Source: RDXT01 sp033762375 (GTDB lineage: Bacteria; Bacteroidota; Bacteroidia; J057). From it: a stretch of DNA of 64,000 bases. The notes beneath the pieces were generated by a model. That model did no database searches. It was given only the letters and a program-made list of their open reading frames with translations, and was not told where the DNA came from. The stretch lies in assembly GCA_033762375.1 (NCBI GenBank), contig JANRLQ010000064.1:40656-104655 (forward strand), written 5' to 3'. Positions within the stretch are counted from its first letter, which is position 1. Each line of letters opens with the position of its first letter. Positions 54,615 through 63,872 of the stretch are shown piece after piece. A program made the position numbers and the translations under genes.

Positions 54615-55442
54615 TCAGTCCTGTTGGTGCTGCTGCTGGTGTTTTTGTATCCGCTTGAGCGCCTTGTGCGTCAATACGACGAGGTCCTGTGTCTGGCAGT
54701 TCCAGATGCTGATGTACTTTTTGGAAACGACACTGTGCTGCTTCCATTGGGTAAACCGGCTATACAGCATCAGGGTACAGATATCCGTGGCGGTGATCAG
54801 TTCGCTTGTGTTGGCCGCATGGGTATGAAAGGAGAGAACCTCCTCTGCATTGTCCGGATCAAATCGCACGGCGATCAGGTCCTGGTGCAGGGCGGTGCTG
54901 TGTACCAGTTGGTTATTGGCATCAAAGGTCAGGAGATAATCATTGCCAAAAATCACCACGCCGTGCTGGGTAGGCGCTGTCAGGATATATACCTTCCGTA
55001 CGTCACCCCGGATCAGCGGGATCAGGTTGGGGTTTGTGTTCTGATAGGTTTTGTATAACGTCTCGCGGTTCATCTCATCAAGGGCCCGGCTCCGGATCTC
55101 GTAGAGATCTTGCTCAAGGTCCGAAAAATCACGGGAGGTGAAGTCCAGCACGGCTGTCCGGGTATCAAACGTCGAGTCAAAAGCAACCGTGCCCAACACC
55201 CTGGGCATCAGGGCGTTGGAATAAAACAGACACAAGGTCTGAGAGCCGGATGCATACGAAAAATACCCGCCGAGTTGCGTTCGGTCGGGATATTTTTCCA
55301 TAAACAAGTCTGTGCCATACCAGGAGGCCATCTCGGCCGCGTACAAGGCACGACCTTCTGCCTCGACAGCCAGTGCCTCTGAAGACTGCGCGGCCAGGGA
55401 CAACCCACAGGCTGTCAACCCTGCCAAAACCAGGAATTTCAT
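54615..55442 (-). CDS. Unknown secreted protein
   Basis: Exported protein of 275 residues. The start at 55442 gives the signal peptide MKFLVLAGLTACGLSLAAQ, which also has a LTAC that could be a lipobox. The body is rich in aromatic residues (WYGTDLFMEKYPDRTQLGGY) and has LIRGDVRKVYILTAPTQ. The C-terminus is Lys/Gln/His-rich (ALKRIQKHQQQHQQD). I recognise no family. The neighbours give no clue beyond lying beside another exported protein. Confidence 0.7.
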   Translation of the reverse strand: MKFLVLAGLTACGLSLAAQSSEALAVEAEGRALYAAEMASWYGTDLFMEKYPDRTQLGGYFSYASGSQTLCLFYSNALMPRVLGTVAFDSTFDTRTAVLDFTSRDFSDLEQDLYEIRSRALDEMNRETLYKTYQNTNPNLIPLIRGDVRKVYILTAPTQHGVVIFGNDYLLTFDANNQLVHSTALHQDLIAVRFDPDNAEEVLSFHTHAANTSELITATDICTLMLYSRFTQWKQHSVVSKKYISIWNCQTQDLVVLTHKALKRIQKHQQQHQQD

Positions 55443-55634
55443 CTGATACCGGGGTGAATGGGTGAAAAATACCGGATATGATCTGACGCCATATCCCAGG
55501 AGGAAATTTATCATATCTGCACCATATTGCCAACGTATGTTTACGACAAAACAATACCACGTGCGGATTTACCAGCCAAAAAATACAGAAAGGCACCTTT
55601 TCAGGCCAAATGTCAATTTTGATTAAGTTTCTCT

Positions 55635-55642
55635 TATATTTG
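55635..55642 (+). promoter_or_regulatory. -7 element of the MFS transporter gene
   Basis: Perfect TATATTTG, with transcription expected near 55649. This makes the ATG at 55670 the likely start. A TTTTG (55617-55621) lies only 13 bases upstream, shorter than the usual spacer, so the -33 part is uncertain. Confidence 0.55.
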
Positions 55643-55669
55643 ACCTACTACTTACTACTATCTTACTCT

Positions 55670-57007
55670 ATGCCTGATACAAAACCACGCCTGAGTTTCT
55701 CCCAGATCATCAACATGAATGTGGGATTCTTTGGTATCCAGTACAGCTTTGGTCTCCAGCAGAGCGCGATTAACCCGATCTATGACTTCCTGGGGGCCAG
55801 CCCTGACGAACTCCCGCTGCTGAACCTGGCAGGGCCTATGACAGGCCTGCTGATCCAGCCGATCATCGGGGCGCTGAGCGACAAAACCTGGCACCCGCGC
55901 TGGGGGCGCCGTAAGCCTTATTTTTTTGTGGGTGCTTTGTTTTGCAGCCTGTGCTTATTTTTATACCCCTTCAGCAGTACCCTGTGGATGGCTGCGGGCC
56001 TGCTCTGGGTACTTGATGCCGCTAACAATACGGCGATGGAGCCCTACCGGGCCTTTATTGCCGACAAACTCCCCGCCTCCCAGCACCCCACCGGGTTTCT
56101 GACCCAGAGTTTTTTTACGGGACTGGGCATTACCCTTGCCAATATCTCCCTGTTTGCCTTCCAGAAAATCCCATTTCTGACGCAGTCCAATGGCGCGATC
56201 CCCTACTGGGTTTTCGGATCGTTTTTTCTGGGGTCTGTCTGCTCAATTTCTTCCGTCCTCTGGTCCCTGGCCAAAACCCCCGAGATACCCCCGACGGAAG
56301 CCGAGCTGGCGGCCCTCCGGGCAGAGAAACTCCATGTTTTTAGCCCTTTTATTGAGATTTTTCATGCCATCCGGGACATGCCACGGGTGATGTGGCAACT
56401 GGCCCTGGTGTATCTCTTCCAATGGTATGCGCTGTTTTGTTACTGGCAAAATGCCGCCAAAAGTATCGCACAGTCTGTCTGGGATACTACACCGGCCGAC
56501 AAGGCGCTGTATGGAGAAGCAGTAGGCTGGAGCGGCCTCGTCAATGGCTGGTACAATGTGGTTACGTTCCTGTCGGCTTTCTGGCTGGTGGGACTTGCCA
56601 AAAAATACTCCCCCAAAATGGTCCACACAGCCTGTCTGATCCTGGCAGGTATCGGGCTGCTGATTTTCCCCATGATCGAAAACAAGTATCTCCTCTTCGC
56701 CCCGATGACCGGATTTGGGATTGCCTGGGCCAGTATGATGGGCATACCGTACCTCATGGTCGTGAGCCAGATCCCTAAAGAGCGGTTTGGGGTGTACATG
56801 GGCATCATCAACATGATGATCGTCATCCCGATGATCCTCCAGACAACCACCTTCGGGTTTATTCACCGGACGCTTCTGAACAATGACCCCGGCCGGGCGA
56901 TTGCCTTCGGCGGAGTCCTGCTGCTGATAGCTGCCGGGGCGACCCTGCTGGTCAAAGCGGCTCCCCCTGCTGAGGACACCCCGGTCATGTCTGGGGGCGG
57001 GCATTGA
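55670..57007 (+). CDS. MFS sugar transporter (SLC45/GPH-like)
   Basis: Transporter of 445 residues with about 12 membrane spans. The start at 55670 (MPDTKPRLSFSQIINMNVGF) is favoured by the promoter at 55635-55642. The first half contains FGIQYSFGLQQSAINPIYDF, GALSDKTWHPRWGRRKPYF and DAANNTAMEPYRAFIADKL, all typical of the maltose/sucrose-proton symporter group, including the DKTWHPRWGRR loop. Given the GH31 gene 8 kb away, a glucoside substrate is reasonable but unproven. It is a single gene. Confidence 0.88.
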   Translation: MPDTKPRLSFSQIINMNVGFFGIQYSFGLQQSAINPIYDFLGASPDELPLLNLAGPMTGLLIQPIIGALSDKTWHPRWGRRKPYFFVGALFCSLCLFLYPFSSTLWMAAGLLWVLDAANNTAMEPYRAFIADKLPASQHPTGFLTQSFFTGLGITLANISLFAFQKIPFLTQSNGAIPYWVFGSFFLGSVCSISSVLWSLAKTPEIPPTEAELAALRAEKLHVFSPFIEIFHAIRDMPRVMWQLALVYLFQWYALFCYWQNAAKSIAQSVWDTTPADKALYGEAVGWSGLVNGWYNVVTFLSAFWLVGLAKKYSPKMVHTACLILAGIGLLIFPMIENKYLLFAPMTGFGIAWASMMGIPYLMVVSQIPKERFGVYMGIINMMIVIPMILQTTTFGFIHRTLLNNDPGRAIAFGGVLLLIAAGATLLVKAAPPAEDTPVMSGGGH

Positions 57008-57018
57008 TCGCTGCATAC

Positions 57019-57055
57019 CTCCGTAGCGACGGGTACTCAACCTATCGCTACGGAG
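57019..57055. terminator. Hairpin between convergent genes
   Basis: CTCCGTAGCGA (57019-57029) pairs perfectly with TCGCTACGGAG (57045-57055), an 11-bp stem with a 15-base loop. It lies between the stops at 57007 and 57081. There is no strong T tract, so terminator strength is uncertain. Confidence 0.5.
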
Positions 57056-57080
57056 CATACCGGGCATAATTCAACGTATA

Positions 57081-57857
57081 TTAATCACACATCTTCTCAA
57101 AAACGCCATCTGTAAACTGGTAGCGGATGATCCGGTTAACCGGAACAACCCGGAATAGACCGTCTGTATCTACCGGCTCTGTGCCTATGGTATGCAGGAT
57201 AAGGATCTGCCGTGCCTTATCTATCCGTACATCGCTCTCAAAATGATACACATCCGATTCCGCTAAAGCAGTGCCTTCATTATCGCCAGCAGGAAATAAT
57301 TGGAGCACGACACGGCCCTGATAGATCAGCGTTATGCTCTCACTCAGAATCCCGTTTGCATCATAAGCTCCGTCCAGCCGTGTACAGTAGATGTCTTTAC
57401 CGATTGGCTGCAGAGAGACGCGCCCCATATCCCCCCATGAACCGGATGAAGTCACATACTTACCGAATGAATCGAGCGAGTACGTTGAAGCTTCTGGGTC
57501 ATACCTCAGTTCTATCTCGCTGATAACCGGGGCGCAGGCATGACAAAACTCCTTTTCACCGCCCAGTTTGCGGTAAGTACTTGTAATCACCCGCCGGTAC
57601 CTGCCATCAGAAGTCTCATAGTTAAAACTGGTATCTACCTGCGTGTACAGAAATCCATCCTCAGTCCCCCCAAACTGCAACCGCTCTGCCAGGTTAGGTG
57701 CCCAGACACATTCGGCGTCCTGTCGGTTCCAGACACCCTCAAAAAGGGTCTCCAGCAACTCGCGGTCAGATACGTCAGGCGCAAAAACTATCTCCTGGGC
57801 CCATGAAGGGCAGACCAGGCAGAGCAGGAGTGTCACGACGGGTATGGCTTTGGGCAT
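57081..57857 (-). CDS. Unknown secreted protein
   Basis: Protein of 258 residues with a signal peptide (MPKAIPVVTLLLCLVCPSWA); the ATG at 57857 is preferred over 57872 because it starts the signal directly. The body has paired Cys (FCHACAPV) and two segments, RVITSTYRKLGGEKE and SITLIYQGRVVLQL, but no family I know. It lacks a sorting domain, so it is likely periplasmic or in the outer membrane. Confidence 0.68.
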   Translation of the reverse strand: MPKAIPVVTLLLCLVCPSWAQEIVFAPDVSDRELLETLFEGVWNRQDAECVWAPNLAERLQFGGTEDGFLYTQVDTSFNYETSDGRYRRVITSTYRKLGGEKEFCHACAPVISEIELRYDPEASTYSLDSFGKYVTSSGSWGDMGRVSLQPIGKDIYCTRLDGAYDANGILSESITLIYQGRVVLQLFPAGDNEGTALAESDVYHFESDVRIDKARQILILHTIGTEPVDTDGLFRVVPVNRIIRYQFTDGVFEKMCD

Positions 57858-57983
57858 AGGCGTATGGGTCATAACAGGTCAGGTTGTATCAAGATTATTC
57901 ACCGGCTCCAAAATCTGCGCCAATCCGCCTTGCAGCGTTATGCCCTGCCCCTGCGTCATCCTTGTATACAAACCTGATTTCCC

Positions 57984-58625
57984 ATGCGTGTGCTGACCGG
58001 TTTCTCCTGCCTTGTCCTCTTGCTGAGCGGATGCGCCCGGGAGTTTGTCCCGCCTACCGTCAATGACGTCAGCCTCGCGGCCCCGGCTGCCGGGCAGCGG
58101 TCCTGGTTTCTCCGCTATGAGACCCCCTGTGACCAGTATAAAGCTGATATTGTGTTTACCGGTGATACCCTGGTCCTCGAAATCGTCGGTGAGGGTGACC
58201 AGCTCAAGGCCCTGGAGTATCTGACACCAGGCTCCCCCCAATACACCACCTTTCCCGATACCGTCCAATACCCCTTCTCCAGTACAGGGGACGCGGTTAT
58301 GATCCCGTACAGAAGCAGCTCCCGGTTGTTCTTTTTTTATGACAACGATACCCTCCCGCTCACCCGTATCCCCACCGTGACCCTCAAGCAGCAGGACTGC
58401 ATGCTGACCACCGGGGGGCAAAATTTTACAGGGCTCGAAACCGGCCTTTGTGAGACCTTTGAGGTCGGCGGCTCCCGGCTCACCGACAAACGGGTCGTGT
58501 CTTGTGTACCCCTGCTACTGACACCCGATGCCTACCTGATATTTGACGACAAACGCCTGTATATCAGCCATATCGTACAATCAGAAACTGTCAGCGGCTG
58601 GATCAGCACAGGGATCACCCGATGA
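57984..58625 (+). CDS. Lipoprotein, first of a tandem paralogous pair
   Basis: Lipoprotein of 213 residues with lipobox LLSGCA (Cys17 or thereabouts). The body is all-beta in appearance. The phrases GDTLVLEIVGEGDQLKALEY, SSSRLFFFYDNDTLPLT and FTGLETGLCETFEVG are shared, with changes, by the next gene, showing an ancient duplication. I recognise no family or function. Confidence 0.75.
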   Translation: MRVLTGFSCLVLLLSGCAREFVPPTVNDVSLAAPAAGQRSWFLRYETPCDQYKADIVFTGDTLVLEIVGEGDQLKALEYLTPGSPQYTTFPDTVQYPFSSTGDAVMIPYRSSSRLFFFYDNDTLPLTRIPTVTLKQQDCMLTTGGQNFTGLETGLCETFEVGGSRLTDKRVVSCVPLLLTPDAYLIFDDKRLYISHIVQSETVSGWISTGITR

Positions 58626-58674
58626 GCGCCTGTGTGTTTACCCTGTCTTACGGTTCGTACTACTTTATCTGCAC

Positions 58675-59328
58675 ATGAAAAACCTGACCTATCTCCTCCT
58701 GCTCCTCCTGCCCGTGAGTGCCTGCCGTCCGGATAGCCCCGCACCGACACACTACGAGGTGGATCTTTTTTCGCCAGCTCCCGGACAGCGCACCCTGTAC
58801 CTGGGATACACCACCACCTGCGACCGGTACAAGCAGGACTTCCGGCTGGATGGTGATACCCTGGTCCTGGAAATTGCCGAAGAAAACGGCCAGCTCTACG
58901 CGACAGAACACTTCACCCCAGGCTCACCCCGGCATGCTGTCTTATCCGATACCCTGCGGTATCAGATCAGCCGGACAGGCGAGGACCTCCTGATCCCGTT
59001 TCGCAACAGCTCGTTTCTTTTCTTTTTTTATGACAACGACACCCTCCACCTGACCAAAGGCCCGGAAGTGGACCTGGTCCAGGAAAACTGTCTCCTGATG
59101 GCGGGTGACAATCGGTTTGAGGGTATTGAAACGGGGATCTGCCAGAAGTTTGAGGCGGGCCCCCTGCAGGTACGCAACAAAAAAGTTGTTTCCTGCGAAC
59201 CTGACTGGATGGGATTTCTGAGCATCAGCGGGTATCTGATCTACGATTCACAGGCTTTGTACGTCAGTCACTTTGTGTATCCCAGCGATACCGTCCAGGG
59301 CTGGATCAGTCCTGCGCTGGCCCGCTGA
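58675..59328 (+). CDS. Lipoprotein, second of a tandem paralogous pair
   Basis: Lipoprotein of 217 residues from the ATG at 58675 (MKNLTYLLLLLLPVSACRPD, lipobox VSAC). It matches the preceding gene along its length: GDTLVLEIAEENGQLYATEH, SSFLFFFYDNDTLHLTKG, FEGIETGICQKFEAG and a similar C-terminal GWIS. The gap between the two genes is 49 bases. Identity is only moderate, so the duplication is old and both copies have been kept. The function is unknown. Confidence 0.75.
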   Translation: MKNLTYLLLLLLPVSACRPDSPAPTHYEVDLFSPAPGQRTLYLGYTTTCDRYKQDFRLDGDTLVLEIAEENGQLYATEHFTPGSPRHAVLSDTLRYQISRTGEDLLIPFRNSSFLFFFYDNDTLHLTKGPEVDLVQENCLLMAGDNRFEGIETGICQKFEAGPLQVRNKKVVSCEPDWMGFLSISGYLIYDSQALYVSHFVYPSDTVQGWISPALAR

Positions 59329-59389
59329 GTCACGGGGTCCCCGCTGGCAAAAAAACACAAAGAAAATACGGGTTTTGGGTGGATTTTTT

Positions 59390-59418
59390 GCATTTCCCAG
59401 TAGGAAACCGTTGATTTG
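59390..59418 (+). promoter_or_regulatory. Candidate promoter of the lipoprotein gene at 59438
   Basis: TTTTTTG ending at 59390, a 20-base spacer, then TTGATTTG (59411-59418), a -7 element with one mismatch (T for A at position 2). It lies 19 bases before the first ATG at 59438. Confidence 0.4.
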
Positions 59419-59437
59419 TGACCTAGTGAATATTGGT

Positions 59438-60019
59438 ATGATGAAAGAACGGTTCATCTGGGGGCTTGTAGTGCTGGCAGCATGGATGTCAGGCTGCTCC
59501 AGTCCTAATGTATATATGGACAATGACAGCAACCAGACCGTAGTGGTAGCTGTAGATGAACTTTCGTTTAAGATGCCCCCACGCTCCTTCCACGAGCTCA
59601 AGCTGGACGCCGGACGGCACCAGCTTATCGTCAAGGACAGCGCCAACAAGGTACTGGACGAGACCACCTTTACGGTCATTGAGGGCGGCCTGCTGAATAT
59701 CGGCAAGTCTGACTACTATATCTGGACCGACCTCTACGGCGACGCAGCCCTGGACAGCCTCAAGCTCAAGGAGGATTTTCTGGAAATAGGCGAAGTAAGC
59801 CTGTTTGGAGACTTTCAGAAAGTGGACCCCTCCCTGTATTACGTCGAAAAAACCTGGGACTACGGCCTCGGGGAGGAGTTTCCGGAGGACCTGCTCGGCT
59901 GGAACATCAGCAAAGACCGCTGGATCATCAAGCGGAAAATCTTCCGGGCCCAGGACCTCATCAAGGCCTATTATCAGCTCAGCAAAACAACGCCCCCGCC
60001 AGCAGCCCCCAAACCCTGA
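59438..60019 (+). CDS. Unknown lipoprotein
   Basis: Lipoprotein of 193 residues from the first of two adjacent ATGs (59438 and 59441; MMKERFIWGLVVLAAWMS and lipobox MSGCS). The mature part begins SPNVYMDNDSNQTVVVAVDE and ends in a Pro/Ala-rich tail. Motifs such as LKLDAGRHQLIVKD suggest a small beta-sandwich, but no family is clear. Its stop overlaps the next start by 1 base, so the two genes are coupled. Confidence 0.72.
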   Translation: MMKERFIWGLVVLAAWMSGCSSPNVYMDNDSNQTVVVAVDELSFKMPPRSFHELKLDAGRHQLIVKDSANKVLDETTFTVIEGGLLNIGKSDYYIWTDLYGDAALDSLKLKEDFLEIGEVSLFGDFQKVDPSLYYVEKTWDYGLGEEFPEDLLGWNISKDRWIIKRKIFRAQDLIKAYYQLSKTTPPPAAPKP

Positions 60020-60528
60020 TGCCTGATCGTTTCCGGCACGGTATCCGCAGTTTTCCGATCCAGCACGGCACCTGCCACCTGTTTCAGGACCGGATCGAGA
60101 TCGAGCGGCACGACCTCCTGGGGCGATTTACACACGGGTTATATCAACGAGGGTTCCGGCAGGCATCTTTTTTGTATGCCCTCCTGGCCGCAGGATTTTC
60201 CCTGGCGGGTCTGGTGTCAGCCCTGATCAGCAACTATTTTCTGGCCTTGTTTTTTGGGGTATTTGCCGCCCTGGCCCTGTACACGCAGCGCACCCGGCGT
60301 AATATCTCCTTTGCGCCCGTCATCAGCCGGGACTCAATCCAGGAAGTGCGGTTTCTGCCGGCAGAGGCTGGCCTGTCCCGTGCAGCCGTCGAGTTTTGGT
60401 TTATGGAAGGTGAGACCCGCATGCGCCGGCGCGTATCCCTGCCCAGCCTCCTGCACAATGGTGCCGAAATCGCCGACGCCACCTACCGCCTCCTGCGCGA
60501 AGCCCGCCTGATCACCAGCGAGCCCTGA
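60019..60528 (+). CDS. Small membrane protein coupled to the preceding lipoprotein
   Basis: Protein of 169 residues with two adjacent membrane spans (LYALLAAGFSLAGLVSALIS and LALFFGVFAALALYT). The C-terminal cytosolic part has VRFLPAEAGLSRAAVEFWFM. I recognise no family. It starts in the stop codon of the lipoprotein gene (TGATG), indicating coupled translation and perhaps a shared membrane complex. Confidence 0.7.
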   Translation: MPDRFRHGIRSFPIQHGTCHLFQDRIEIERHDLLGRFTHGLYQRGFRQASFLYALLAAGFSLAGLVSALISNYFLALFFGVFAALALYTQRTRRNISFAPVISRDSIQEVRFLPAEAGLSRAAVEFWFMEGETRMRRRVSLPSLLHNGAEIADATYRLLREARLITSEP

Positions 60529-60544
60529 TAGGGGTGTGTGCACA

Positions 60545-61345
60545 CAAAGGCGCTGCTCACATTTTCTTTGCGATCTCCGCGGCATTCTCTCTGCGAACTT
60601 TGCGTGGAAAAAAAACAGAAAACGCCAGTTCACGCAGAGCACGCAATGGTTTTTCGCAAAGGCCGCAAAGGTATAACTCCGTTTTTCTTTGCGATCGCTG
60701 CGGCCTTTTCTCTGCGAACTTTGCGTGGAAAAAAGGCAGAAAACGCCAGTTCGCGCAGAGCACGCAATGGTTTTTCGCAAAGGCCGCAAAGGTATAACTC
60801 CGTTTTTCTTTGCGATCGCTGCGGCATTGTCTCTGCGAACTTTGCGTGGAAAAAGGCAGAAAACGCCAGTTCGCGCAGAGCACGCAATGGTTTTTCGCAA
60901 AGGCCGCAAAGGTATAACTCCGTTTTTCTTTGCGATCTCGGCGGCATTGTCTCTGCGAACTTTGCGTGGAAAAAAGGCAGAAAACGGCAGTTCACACAAA
61001 GCACGCAATATTTTTCGCAAAGACCGCAAAGGCGCATCTCACATTTTCTCTGCGATCTCTGCGGCATTTTCTCTGCGAGCTTTGCGTGGAAAAAAGACAG
61101 AAAACGCCAGTTCACGCAGAGCACGCAATGGTTTTTCGCAAAGGCCGCAAAGGTATAACTCCGTTTTTCTTTGCGATCTCTGCGGCCTTTTCTCTGCGAA
61201 CTTTGCGTGGAAAAAAAACAGAAAACGCCAGTTCACGCAGAGCACGCAATGGTTTTTCGCAAAGGCCGCAAAGGCATAACTCCGTTTTTTTTTGCGATCT
61301 CGGCGGCATTGTCTCTGCGAACTTTGCGTGGAAAAAAGACAGGGT
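60545..61345. repeat. Tandem repeat of about 120 bp, nearly seven copies
   Basis: About 6.6 imperfect copies with a period of 120-121 bases. The landmark AACG(C/G)CAGTT or AACGCC lies at 60621, 60742, 60862, 60983, 61103 and 61224. Each unit has many TTTGCG/CGCAAAG words and internal inverted complementarity, for example AAAGGCCGC with GCGGCCTTT. Units lack stops in several frames, so long frames appear on both strands and in most phases; this is a by-product of the repeat, not evidence of genes. It lies between the small membrane protein gene and the phosphoesterase gene. Confidence 0.9.
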
Positions 61346-61500
61346 GTGTTGTACTTGATCCTCCGGAGAGTTATCCGGCAGCAACCAACTACGTCGAAAA
61401 CGGCAACTCCTATGCCCCATACCCACAATATCAACCTACCATTCGTATCTATGTTGGTATGCATCGACTATTTTAATATCTTTCCCCAAAACTACCTCTT

Positions 61501-62592
61501 ATGGATCCATTGGTAACGGCTGCGAATGAAAACCACTTTCAAGGTGAGCGTTTTAACACCTATAGCAGTCGTTCTACAAAAGCAGGTCCCAACAACCTCA
61601 AACAAGTTCCTGATGCACCTCCGGGGCTGAACCTTCATTACGATATTAACCAGATCATTTCGCCGGCACAGCGTGCCAGTATTCAGCATACCGGCATCAT
61701 GGCCTTCCATTGCGTGAGTGATACGGGCAATGATTCCAGCCATAACGGGGGCCCCAATAAGCGGCTGGACGTGGCGGAAATGATGGAGGCTCAATGTAGT
61801 GCCGGCCCGGGACAGGCCAATACCCCTTGTTTTTGTTATCACCTGGGGGATGTGATTTATCCGGGCAGCGACGAGGCCCTCTACGAAGCAGAATTTTATG
61901 AGCCTTACAAGGGGTATGGCAATGCGATCGTAGTGATTCCCGGCAACCACGATTATTACAAACCCGACGGCCTGCGTGCTTATGCCACTAATTTTATGCA
62001 GCCCACGTTGTCAGTTACCCCTGGAGAGCGGCCTGCGATGAACTTACCCTGGTATTACTGGGTGCTGGATACACCGGTCGCCACCATCATTGGGCTTGGA
62101 GCAGTTGACAATTATATCTCGCCCGGACAACAAGACTGGTTTAACCAGGAGATGAAAAACGCAGACCCCGGTAAAGCCCTTATCGTAGCTGTGCATTATC
62201 CACCATACTGCTTCGACGGTTCAAACAATAACAACATAAGAACCTGTATAGAAGATGCCTTTGCCTTCTCCGGCAAAGTACCCGACCTCTTGCTCAGCGG
62301 ACATTCACATAATTTTCAACACATTGACGTGCCACAACATGGCAATATGCCCGGCTATCCGGTTGTGGTAAATGGGGCAGGGGGTGTTGGCGTGGGAGGT
62401 ATCCGACCCGGATCAGGCGGAAATGGCGGAACCCTTGTCTATGGAAACGATACCGAATACGGCGCCATGACAATCATGGTGGATAACAATACCAAAACCA
62501 TTACCGCAGCCTATTATTGCGCCGTATCACAAACCGATGTAGTAGCCACCCATCTGCGCCATACGTTTTCAATTGGGTACACACGGTCGTGA
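61501..62592 (+). CDS. Calcineurin-like metallophosphoesterase
   Basis: Enzyme of 363 residues with all five metal-binding motifs of the superfamily: CVSDTGND, HLGDVIYPG, VIPGNHDYY, IVAVHYPPY and LLSGHSHNFQH. The first motif is SDTG rather than the usual DxH. No signal peptide is seen at the N-terminus (MDPLVTAANENHFQG), so it is probably cytosolic or exported by another route. Purple acid phosphatase-like proteins and phosphodiesterases share these motifs; the substrate is unknown. It follows the tandem repeat with no gene between. Confidence 0.85.
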   Translation: MDPLVTAANENHFQGERFNTYSSRSTKAGPNNLKQVPDAPPGLNLHYDINQIISPAQRASIQHTGIMAFHCVSDTGNDSSHNGGPNKRLDVAEMMEAQCSAGPGQANTPCFCYHLGDVIYPGSDEALYEAEFYEPYKGYGNAIVVIPGNHDYYKPDGLRAYATNFMQPTLSVTPGERPAMNLPWYYWVLDTPVATIIGLGAVDNYISPGQQDWFNQEMKNADPGKALIVAVHYPPYCFDGSNNNNIRTCIEDAFAFSGKVPDLLLSGHSHNFQHIDVPQHGNMPGYPVVVNGAGGVGVGGIRPGSGGNGGTLVYGNDTEYGAMTIMVDNNTKTITAAYYCAVSQTDVVATHLRHTFSIGYTRS

Positions 62593-62768
62593 ATACATAC
62601 GTGTACCCCTGTCAGGGCTGTGAATACAACATTGACGTTGACGAGAGCAGGTGCCTAGCTGGACTCGGACGACGTTATCAGCAAGTGCTACGGACACCAC
62701 AACCACAGACTCAAACAAGCAGGGCATAGCCTCGCGCCAGTGGAGAAGCTCCACCTGACAAAATAGAA

Positions 62769-63521
62769 TTAGTGTGGCATAGGAATATCATGAATAAGAA
62801 TAACGGTACGGGGTAAACATTGCCGCAGGTCTTGTACCTCCTGTAGCGCTTGGGCATCCTTCAGGCGCGTTAACTCCCCCAGCCGGGTGTATCGAATGTC
62901 TAATTGATTCAGGCTTGAGAGAGAGCATATTGCGGGGGGAATATGCTCAAGCTCAGGGTCAATCATGACGATTTGTCTAATATAGGCCAGGGTAAACCAT
63001 GACTTGGGCCAGACCTTGATACGTCCCAGTACAAAAAGTTCTTCCAGGCTATCCGGCAGTACGATAGAAGCAGGTATGTCACCCGACGTGGATAATAATA
63101 TCTCGCGTAGCTGACGGAAATGGGCCAGGCCGTATGACGAATCAGGCACGTAGTGCATAAAACTCAGCGCTAAACTCTCTATAGAAGTATCAGGCGTATG
63201 CGCTTGGGTGGGATATAACGTATCTGAATAGAGCGACACAATCTTAATGCCCCTGTTCAGGCAAAAATGTAACACAGTGTCTGTCCTGATATTTTCAGGC
63301 ATCAGGACTGGATCAACGTAAAAGGAGATTGCAAGTAATTCTTTGTAGCACGAATAGTTTTGTCTGAATACCTCAAATTCTTCATACGAGCAGAATACAG
63401 CTTGTTTCAGGGTATCTGCTCCCGCACACCTGTCATATCCGTCCAGCGTATGGGCTGTATCTGTGCGGCATCCATATACCGTCAGGGTTGCCCCCAGTAG
63501 CCAAACATACCCATACAACAT
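62769..63521 (-). CDS. Leucine-rich-repeat-like lipoprotein
   Basis: Lipoprotein of 250 residues. The ATG at 63521 (MLYGYVWLLGATLTVYGCRT) gives the leader and lipobox; longer starts add unrelated sequence. The second half has LRR-like units: LVLPDSLEELFVLGRIKVWP, then IRQIVMIDPELEHIPPAIC, then SLSSLNQLDIRYTRLGELTR. This suggests a binding surface. Function unknown. It stands alone near the right edge. Confidence 0.7.
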   Translation of the reverse strand: MLYGYVWLLGATLTVYGCRTDTAHTLDGYDRCAGADTLKQAVFCSYEEFEVFRQNYSCYKELLAISFYVDPVLMPENIRTDTVLHFCLNRGIKIVSLYSDTLYPTQAHTPDTSIESLALSFMHYVPDSSYGLAHFRQLREILLSTSGDIPASIVLPDSLEELFVLGRIKVWPKSWFTLAYIRQIVMIDPELEHIPPAICSLSSLNQLDIRYTRLGELTRLKDAQALQEVQDLRQCLPRTVILIHDIPMPH

Positions 63522-63872
63522 ATATACACGGCGCCCCGACAGGGTGTTATGGATCAGGGTGAGGAGGTTGTGGGAACATCGCATAAAACGAAGATCGGCA
63601 AAAAGGACAGAAATCACAAGCCCTCACCCCCAACCATCCGCCGTATGGTTCCAAAATTTAATCACTATCATCCTATACCAGATAGGCCACAGGTGAAAAA
63701 GTTAGGAAACGCCTGTAATACCATCACCTAATTTTCAATAGCTAAGCATCGAAAATAATTGTGAGATTCGAGATATGCCATTTTTTTCCCCACACTCAAA
63801 TGAGGTAAAATAGACACCAGATCAACATAACTAAAATACATCCTCCCAAACAAAGCATCAATATACCCAAAA
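63522..63872. other. Gene-free stretch near the right edge
   Basis: No protein gene or clear RNA is seen. It contains a weak AGGTGA (63691-63696) / TCACCT (63724-63729) inverted repeat and a perfect CAATATAC (63859-63866) / GTATATTG (63877-63884) inverted repeat that surrounds the stop of the partial frame at 63873. The composition is AT-rich. Confidence 0.4.

Noticed and set aside
60545..61345. CRISPR array
   Set aside because: The repeat unit is about 120 bases with no unique spacers, and no cas genes are present, so it is an ordinary tandem repeat.
60557..61464. Several long open frames on both strands (for example 60689-61279 plus, 60334-61029 minus)
   Set aside because: They translate the 120-bp repeat in nearly every frame, show periodic Cys/Leu phrases with no domain, and overlap one another. 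They are repeat artefacts.
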